The notes beneath the pieces were generated by a model, which saw nothing but the letters and a program-made list of their open reading frames with translations, was not told where the DNA came from and made no database searches. The position numbers and the translations under genes were made by a program. A stretch of DNA of 64,000 nt from Vibrio caribbeanicus ATCC BAA-2122 (GTDB taxonomy: Bacteria; Pseudomonadota; Gammaproteobacteria; Enterobacterales; Vibrionaceae), in assembly GCF_000165125.1 (NCBI RefSeq), contig NZ_AEIU01000075.1, forward strand, positions 124,001-188,000, read 5' to 3'. Shown here in pieces: positions 58,473 to 64,000 of this stretch; the first letter of the stretch is position 1; the number at the start of each line of letters is the position of its first letter.

Positions 58473-58955
58473 CTAATCCTCGGGTAACGCCAGATTTACT
58501 TCAAAACCAAAATAATCACGCAGCTTGAGCTGGATACCCAGAAGGTGTTTTTTATCATAAAGTTTGGGGTCTGATACATTTTGGGTGTACATACCTTTCT
58601 CGATAGACCAACATTTTCCTGATGGCTGGATTAATTCTCCAAAAGAAGTTAGCTCCTCCAATACTTGGTTATTCTTGATATCCCTAAAACTAGACGAGAA
58701 AAATATGAATTTTTCGTAGTTGTTGTCACCCGCATAACCCCAATAAAGCTTATTTTTCGAACCATATGCCTGATCGAGTAACTGTTTAAGTCTAATATTG
58801 ATATGTTTAAAATGAGAACCTTGGTAAACAAACGGCGAGGCCAAGTTTTCTCTAATGATGCAGATCCCTTCAATCAATGTGAGGGACATAACAAGGTTAA
58901 TAGACTGGTCATTTGCGGTTTTTCTATCACTATCCAAAAATGAAACGTTAACCAA
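58473..58955 (-). CDS. hypothetical protein
   Basis: 160 residues, cytosolic, mixed alpha/beta, no motif recognised. The start is TTG at 58955, supported by AAGGAG five bases upstream; no ATG lies nearby. The residues LYWGYAGDNNYEKFIFF and GKCWSIEKGMYT are aromatic-rich. It converges with the secreted-protein gene, from whose stop it is separated by about 205 bp. A partner or immunity function is conceivable only by proximity. Confidence 0.6.
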   Translation of the reverse strand: MVNVSFLDSDRKTANDQSINLVMSLTLIEGICIIRENLASPFVYQGSHFKHINIRLKQLLDQAYGSKNKLYWGYAGDNNYEKFIFFSSSFRDIKNNQVLEELTSFGELIQPSGKCWSIEKGMYTQNVSDPKLYDKKHLLGIQLKLRDYFGFEVNLALPED

Positions 58956-59269
58956 AGCTGCTCCTTATATTCAGATCGAATCAATCCAGTTAGTTCATAT
59001 ATTCATGCAATGCCAAGAAGTTTAGTTTAGAGCGAGGCAACTAAATCGAGGCCTCCAAATAGTTGCTTTTAATGCCTGACTCTTTCTTTTTTAACCGATT
59101 ACTTACGCTAGCAATTCGAGGAGGAAACTACTCGGGCTGCGCCCATTTTAATGACTATTTTGTAATTTTGTAGTTCGTAAGCTTACGATGTCTTGGTGCG
59201 GGGTTGTATATTGATCAGTATCGATGTTACGTAGTGGCAGGGTGGGAATAGTATTTAGTGCATGCTTGA
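58956..59269. other. intergenic region, no gene
   Basis: 314 bp. It holds a hairpin at 59037-59066 (7-bp arms, with a GAGGCCTC palindrome in the loop) followed by TTTT. No repeat-family copy. The promoter of the 58473-58955 gene should lie near 58970-59020. Confidence 0.45.
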
Positions 59270-59998
59270 TTATTTGTTGGTTAGTCTGTTGTCAGGAATA
59301 GTTTTTAACTGTTCTGTCAAAATTGGTTCTTTAGGACCCAAAAACTTCGGCTTTGCATTGGTAATATAAATGTCGACAACTGCACGTGCCCTTGCAAAGA
59401 CCTCCCTTAGGCGAACCCTTAAGCCTGAATGGCGTGAAGGTCCGGGAACTGCAAAACATTTCGCATCAATATTGTGCGAATTAGCAATGAAAATAGCACG
59501 TTCACAATGAAATTTTTGAGAAATGATCAGAAAATTATCAGTGTCAAAAATTTCCTTCGCCCGAACTATCGAGTCGAGGGTTCTGAAGCCAGCATAGTCC
59601 AAAAAGATTTTGTCTTTTGGGATGTTCGCCTTTAACAAGTCACGCTTCATAGTCCAAGGTTCATTGTAGGATCTATGCGCATTATCACCACTTAAAAGAA
59701 AGTTTTCGACTTTGTGCTTTTGATAAAGCTGAATTGCCGCCTCAATGCGGTGGGTATAGTATTCGTTAAGGATTTTACCTAAATACTTGCTTGTACCGAG
59801 TACAACCGCAACATCGAATGATTCGATTTGAGACATATTAGTATAGACATGGTCTCTCGCTTGATATGAAACCCAGCGATCAATGGCAAAAAGAGTTAGA
59901 CACCCTAAAACAACGAACATAGGCATCCATGCCAGTATTTTACCGATAAAATACAGCCAGTTTTTCTTCGGTTTATCCTTGTGAAATAATTCTCGCAC
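59270..59998 (-). CDS. sanA: SanA-like membrane protein (DUF218)
   Basis: 242 residues from GTG 59998. One N-terminal membrane helix (MPMFVVLGCLTLFAI) then a DUF218 domain: FDVAVVLGTSKYLG, NFLLSGDNA, AGFRTLDSIVRAKEIF and LIISQKFHCERAI. E. coli SanA affects vancomycin sensitivity of the envelope; the biochemical role of DUF218 is unclear. The GTG overlaps the stop of the upstream DUF3392 gene (TAGTG), indicating coupled translation; a TTG nine codons earlier overlaps that gene more deeply and is less likely. Confidence 0.85.
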   Translation of the reverse strand: MRELFHKDKPKKNWLYFIGKILAWMPMFVVLGCLTLFAIDRWVSYQARDHVYTNMSQIESFDVAVVLGTSKYLGKILNEYYTHRIEAAIQLYQKHKVENFLLSGDNAHRSYNEPWTMKRDLLKANIPKDKIFLDYAGFRTLDSIVRAKEIFDTDNFLIISQKFHCERAIFIANSHNIDAKCFAVPGPSRHSGLRVRLREVFARARAVVDIYITNAKPKFLGPKEPILTEQLKTIPDNRLTNK

Positions 59999-60318
59999 TA
60001 TACTTGCCGGTTCCGCTGAGCCCAAATACCAATTACGACAAAACTGATAGAGATAACTAAAAACATGATTCCTTTATCTAATGATCTGAGCATAGTTGAT
60101 AACATAGGGGTTGCTTTAACAATAAGCAGTCCATATCCAAATGCATTGACTAGGATAAATACTACGGTTCGTATGATGAAATTCGCATTCCCCAATTGCT
60201 TGCGCAAGAGCGCATTAATGCTGCCTCCGGCCATCACCAATACACAAGCAATAAGTGCAGTTGAGATTTCATACATGTACGGAAGCGTATAGCTTCCTAA
60301 AAGATTTAAGTAGTTCAT
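59998..60318 (-). CDS. DUF3392 membrane protein
   Basis: 106 residues with three or four membrane helices: ISTALIACVLVMAGGSINALL, FIIRTVVFILVNAFGYGLLIV and GIMFLVISISFVVIGI, closing with AQRNRQV. This matches the DUF3392 family, including the GGSINALL and RTVVFILVNAFGYG segments. Function is unknown. It is the first gene of a two-gene unit with sanA, sharing one base (TAGTG), so the two proteins probably act together in the inner membrane. Confidence 0.85.
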   Translation of the reverse strand: MNYLNLLGSYTLPYMYEISTALIACVLVMAGGSINALLRKQLGNANFIIRTVVFILVNAFGYGLLIVKATPMLSTMLRSLDKGIMFLVISISFVVIGIWAQRNRQV

Positions 60319-60440
60319 TATAGTTGATTATCGATGAGTTGCCCGTCGAGCATAGCATGAACCCCGATTTAGTATGTAGCGAGAGTGTCAAAGAAATCAC
60401 ATTCCATAGCAGTGGAATCGATGAGGAAAATGAGGCAACA

Positions 60441-60465
60441 AAAAACCCCCTTAAAGGGGGTTTTT
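60441..60465. terminator. bidirectional intrinsic terminator
   Basis: An 11-bp stem of five A-T and five C-G pairs plus one T-A (60441-60451 with 60455-60465) with a TAA loop, ending in T-runs on both strands. It directly follows the maeA stop codon. Confidence 0.92.
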
Positions 60466-60466
60466 A

Positions 60467-62155
60467 TTAGAAAGCAGTGCGTTTGTAACGGCGATACACG
60501 GGGTTCCAGAAAGAGGCATCAATAGCTCCTTCCAGTGCCTCGTCTGGTATTTCGAGAGCGACACCCTGCTCGATAGCCTTTTTAGCAACAGCGAAGGCGA
60601 TTTTCTTTGATACAGAATGAATTGCCTCAAGCGGCGGCAGCAATGCTCCTTGCCCATTAATGGCGAGTGGAGAACATGTTGCTAACGCACGGCTTGATTC
60701 CATTAACATCTCGTCTGTTACACGTTTTGCTTGTACTGCGAGAACGCCAAGTCCAATCCCCGGGAAAATGTAACTGTTGTTACATTGGGCAATTGGGTAA
60801 GTCTTTCCTTCATGAACGACTGGGTCGAACGGACTACCAGTAGCAACAAGAGCTTCACCATTGGTCCAGCGAATAATATCACTTGGTGTGGCTTCGACTC
60901 GACTCGTTGGGTTGGAAAGGGGGAAGATGATTGGACGAGGACAATGCTGGTGCATTTCTTTGATTACTTCCTCACTGAATAAGCCCGGAGCTCCAGATAC
61001 GCCAATGAGTACTGTTGGTTGAGCATTTCTCATGACATCAAGTAGCGAATAGCCGTTGCCTGACGATTCCCATTTATCTGTGCTGGAGTGTTTTTGCACT
61101 AGGCGTTGTTGGAAATCAAGTAGGTTAGGCATTCCTTCTTGCAATAGCCCCCAACGATCAACCATAAAGACTTGTGAGCGAGCTTGTGAATCGGAGATAC
61201 CTTCAGAAACCATTTGTGCGATAATGGCTTCAGCAATACCACAGCCAGCAGAGCCAGCACCAAGGAAGGTAATGCGCTGCTTAGAGAGTTTACTTCCCGC
61301 CGCTTTACATGCTGCGAGTAAAGACCCTACCGTGACGGCAGCGGTGCCTTGAATATCATCATTAAAGCAACATACGCGATCTTTATATCTCTCTAGCAAC
61401 GGCATCGCATTTTTTTGAGCAAAGTCTTCAAACTGGATTAGTGCATTTGGCCAGCGACGCTGTACTGCTTGCATAAACTCTTCAACGAAAGCGTCATAGT
61501 CGGCTCCCGTAACGCGAGGATGACGCCAGCCCATGTACATAGGATCAGCGAGGCGCTGGGGATTATTTGTACCTACATCGAGAACAATCGGTAGGGTATA
61601 GGCTGGGCTGATACCGCCACAGGCCGTGTATAGAGCCAACTTACCAATTGGAATACCCATTCCACCTATGCCTTGATCTCCAAGACCTAGAATGCGTTCT
61701 CCATCTGTTACAACGATGACCTTGACGTTATGGTTGGATGCATTGTTTAAAAGATCATCGATTCTATCTTTGTTGGCATATGAGACGAATAAACCACGGC
61801 CACGGCGGTAAATATTCGAGAAGTTTTCACACGCTGCACCAACGGTTGGTGTGTAAATGATAGGCATCATTTCAGAAACATGGTTCTGCACTAAGCGGTA
61901 AAAAAGAGTCTCATTAGTGTCTTGAATATTACGCAGATAAATGTGCTTATCCATATCACTTTCAAAGTTACAATACTGCTGATAAGCACGCTCTACCTGT
62001 TCCTGAATGGTTTCAGTATTTTCAGGAAGTAAGCCCTCTAAGTTAAATGAGCTTCTCTCTTCTGCAGAGAAAGCACTGCCTTTATTTAAAAGAGGTGTAC
62101 TTAGCAACGCTGGACCAGCGTATTGGATATAAAGTGGGCGTTTATCGTTATTCAT
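60467..62155 (-). CDS. maeA: NAD-dependent malic enzyme MaeA
   Basis: 562 residues, of the SfcA/MaeA type. It has [15 protein letters not shown] and [10 protein letters not shown], the catalytic [15 protein letters not shown], the metal site FEDFA...[11 protein letters not shown], and the NAD-binding [14 protein letters not shown]. It oxidatively decarboxylates malate to pyruvate, with NAD. Length matches the family. ATG 62155 is preferred over the GTG immediately before it, on the basis of AGG spacing. A terminator follows at once. It is probably transcribed alone, from a region that also contains a repeat element. Confidence 0.95.
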   Translation of the reverse strand: MNNDKRPLYIQYAGPALLSTPLLNKGSAFSAEERSSFNLEGLLPENTETIQEQVERAYQQYCNFESDMDKHIYLRNIQDTNETLFYRLVQNHVSEMMPIIYTPTVGAACENFSNIYRRGRGLFVSYANKDRIDDLLNNASNHNVKVIVVTDGERILGLGDQGIGGMGIPIGKLALYTACGGISPAYTLPIVLDVGTNNPQRLADPMYMGWRHPRVTGADYDAFVEEFMQAVQRRWPNALIQFEDFAQKNAMPLLERYKDRVCCFNDDIQGTAAVTVGSLLAACKAAGSKLSKQRITFLGAGSAGCGIAEAIIAQMVSEGISDSQARSQVFMVDRWGLLQEGMPNLLDFQQRLVQKHSSTDKWESSGNGYSLLDVMRNAQPTVLIGVSGAPGLFSEEVIKEMHQHCPRPIIFPLSNPTSRVEATPSDIIRWTNGEALVATGSPFDPVVHEGKTYPIAQCNNSYIFPGIGLGVLAVQAKRVTDEMLMESSRALATCSPLAINGQGALLPPLEAIHSVSKKIAFAVAKKAIEQGVALEIPDEALEGAIDASFWNPVYRRYKRTAF

Positions 62156-62380
62156 CACTTGCCTATGTCTGGATATTGAGGTCTATTGACCATTGGAACA
62201 GAAACCCAAAAATGATAGGGACTCATTGACTTATTGTAAACCGAATATTCTCGCATTCCACTAAAGTTTAGGGGCAGAACCACAAATAAACGAAACTATT
62301 GGTCAATCCGAGACATGAAACGAACTAAACTCTCAGGGTATATTCAATTTTATGCAATGCGTCTGGTGCTCAGAGAAGTC

Positions 62381-62497
62381 TATATCCAAGTGTCGTTTTC
62401 GAAGGTGGATTTATATGGTCAGCTTTTCAACTCTTTGTCTCGCTTAAAAAGAAAGCTATGCTCTCTGAACCTAGAATCTCGGTTTTTCTTGCGTATA
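62381..62497. repeat. half-size intergenic repeat, degenerate (copy G)
   Basis: 117 bp with both inverted ends recognisable: TATATCCAAGTGTCG... at the left and, at the right, CTCTCTGAACCTAGAATCTC...GCGTATA, which matches the inverted end of copy B with substitutions. The central half of the element is missing. It ends 34 bases before the helicase start and fills much of the 376-bp gap between maeA and that gene. Confidence 0.7.
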
Positions 62498-62531
62498 ATT
62501 ACCAGCTTTAAATCTGAACTTTATCGATACT

Positions 62532-64000
62532 ATGTCTAGCTTACCTATAGATAGTTTACAGCCTGAGTTTTTATCTCTTTTAACTCAGCACCACGTAATC
62601 GTGGAAGCGGAAACAGGGTCAGGTAAATCTACTCGTTTACCTATTTGGGCGTCATCTTTGGGCAGAGTTTTGGTGATTGAGCCGCGGAGAATTGCTTGTA
62701 CGTCTTTAGCTCTATATCTAGCGGATGAAGTCGAACAAGAGGTTGGCAAGTCGGTAGGGTATGCAATAAAACTTGAAACCCGTTTTAATCAAGAAACTCC
62801 GGTTGTTTTTGTTACTCCAGGCGTCGCGCTTCGCTGGTTTTCAGAAAACCAATTATCAGATTTTGATATTATTATTGTCGACGAGTTTCACGAGCGGCGT
62901 TGGGACATTGATCTCTTAGTAGCCATTCTCAAACAAACACGTCAGCACAAATTGGTAATAACCTCTGCAACCATCGACGGTACAAAATTGGCTCAATACC
63001 TCGACGCCAAACGTATTACGTCTAAAGGTCGCAATTATGATGTATCGGTTGTTTCTCGCTCGCGAGATTCCAAACAACTGCCAGATGTGAGGGGAATCGA
63101 AGCTAGAGTTAAAGATGAAGTGATGAAATTAGCGAGTTGCAAAGGTGATATCTTAGTTTTCTTGCCCGGCAGAAAAGAGATAGCTCAATGTCAAAGTGCC
63201 CTTGCTGACATAGAAGATATCATATCAATTCCCCTTCATGCTTCAGTTACTGAACAACAGCGCTGTCTTGCGCTCAATATTCAGCCGTTTAAAAAGGTCG
63301 TCTTGGCGACTAATGTTGCAGAGACATCATTAACTATTCCCAATGTTGTAGCCGTTATTGACTCAGGGCTAGAGAGGCGTACTGAGCAGAGAAATGGTAG
63401 AACAACGCTTTGTCTAAAACATATTTCCAGAGCCAGCGCAAAACAACGCAGTGGTCGAGCTGGACGAGTTATGGAAGGTTACTGTGTTCGTTTGTATGGT
63501 GAGTTCGCTGCTCTGGCAGATAAAACCCCACCAGAGATGCACCGTGAGGCTTTGACAGAAGCAATGTTAGCCTCGGCGAGCTGTGGTTTTGCTCTCTCTA
63601 AATTATCGTTTTTAGAGCCGCTTCCGATTAAATCTGTTGAGCAAGCGAAATTTCAACTGATGAAGATGGGAGCCATAGATAATTCAGAAAAAGTAACAGC
63701 ACACGGGAAGAAAATTTATCCTCTTCCTATCGATACGCTCTATGCAGACCTCGTGACTCGAATGCCCAGTAAGCAATTGCAAGAAGCAATGATAGATTTA
63801 ACGGCTGCTATAGCGACGCCAAGCAAACTCTATCGATTATCAAGTAGCGAAGAGGTTCGCGAAAGGTTAGGGCAAGAAGAACCTTTTGGGTGCGATGCTA
63901 ATTTGAATATCCAGCTGATAAGAGGTAAGACATTTTCTGGAGTCACCGTTGACCTTGACGTTCTGAGAGAAGTTCGTGCGCTATCGGCTCAAATGCGAGA
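62532..64000 (+). CDS. HrpB-like DExH-box helicase (C-terminus beyond window)
   Basis: 489 codons visible; the frame is open at the window end. Helicase motifs: Walker A AETGSGKST (near residue 26), motif Ia EPRRIA, motif II DEFH in DEFHERRWDIDLL, motif III SAT, motif V TNVAETSLTIPN and motif VI QRSGRAGR. DEFH in place of DEAH is characteristic of HrpB. The sequence is more diverged from E. coli HrpB than hrpA is from its counterpart, so it could be a paralogue. It probably unwinds or remodels RNA; its exact role is unknown. ATG 62532 has no clear ribosome binding site. Confidence 0.85.
   Translation, partial: MSSLPIDSLQPEFLSLLTQHHVIVEAETGSGKSTRLPIWASSLGRVLVIEPRRIACTSLALYLADEVEQEVGKSVGYAIKLETRFNQETPVVFVTPGVALRWFSENQLSDFDIIIVDEFHERRWDIDLLVAILKQTRQHKLVITSATIDGTKLAQYLDAKRITSKGRNYDVSVVSRSRDSKQLPDVRGIEARVKDEVMKLASCKGDILVFLPGRKEIAQCQSALADIEDIISIPLHASVTEQQRCLALNIQPFKKVVLATNVAETSLTIPNVVAVIDSGLERRTEQRNGRTTLCLKHISRASAKQRSGRAGRVMEGYCVRLYGEFAALADKTPPEMHREALTEAMLASASCGFALSKLSFLEPLPIKSVEQAKFQLMKMGAIDNSEKVTAHGKKIYPLPIDTLYADLVTRMPSKQLQEAMIDLTAAIATPSKLYRLSSSEEVRERLGQEEPFGCDANLNIQLIRGKTFSGVTVDLDVLREVRALSAQMR

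Overview
The window looks like a stretch of the large chromosome of a Vibrio species: moderate-to-low GC, with a gene set and order (panP, tfoX, serC, trp operon, rnm, yciO, rluB, cydDC, trxB, maeA) that I recall from vibrio chromosomes but could not check here. It is mostly core genome. No tRNA, rRNA, CRISPR array, insertion sequence or prophage was recognised.

Layout. 0.4-9.2 kb: panP (aspartate 1-decarboxylase), a periplasmic protein of unknown function, an HDOD gene followed by lysO, the competence regulator tfoX with a good CRP site in its leader, a small outer-membrane barrel, a DUF945 protein and serC. 9.2-18.6 kb: ygiQ, an unknown membrane protein, DUF4250, metR with three tandem MetJ boxes, a secreted GlcG/HbpS-type heme-binding protein, a DsbA-like oxidoreductase with a small Cys/His protein, a lipocalin overlapping a SnoaL-like gene, and trhO. 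18.9-24.4 kb: a three-gene operon of a membrane-anchored DUF2760 protein and two unusual Hsp70-like ATPases. 24.7-34.8 kb: a CHASE-GGDEF cyclase, a DEDDh exonuclease, a TerB-like protein, a PhoD-like phosphatase with a small acidic partner, hrpA and a small barrel. 35.0-39.3 kb: an MsbA-related ABC exporter and three tightly packed genes, the first two resembling phage-type replication proteins (winged helix plus lambda-P-like helicase loader).

39.4-46.4 kb holds the complete trp operon (trpE-G-D-CF-B-A, minus strand). Its promoter carries a near-perfect TrpR operator, and a leader peptide gene (trpL) precedes an attenuator. The leader peptide has only one Trp codon, which is unusual. Divergent from it run rnm, yciO and rluB. 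49.0-54.6 kb: cydDC, trxB and a DUF2797 zinc protein. 54.9-58.3 kb: a 1123-residue secreted protein with an EELGH motif, in an AT-rich setting, the most accessory-looking gene here. 58.5-64.0 kb: an unknown gene, DUF3392-sanA, maeA, and the N-terminal part of an HrpB-like DExH helicase cut by the window end.

A family of intergenic inverted-end repeats (ends reading TATACCCAAGT, full length about 260 bp) occurs at least seven times as complete, half-size and degenerate copies.

Strongest leads for something undescribed: the DUF2760/Hsp70/Hsp70 operon, the O/P-like gene trio at 37.0-39.3 kb, the secreted EELGH protein, and the nearly Trp-free trp leader peptide. Names rest on motif and family recognition from memory, with no database search.
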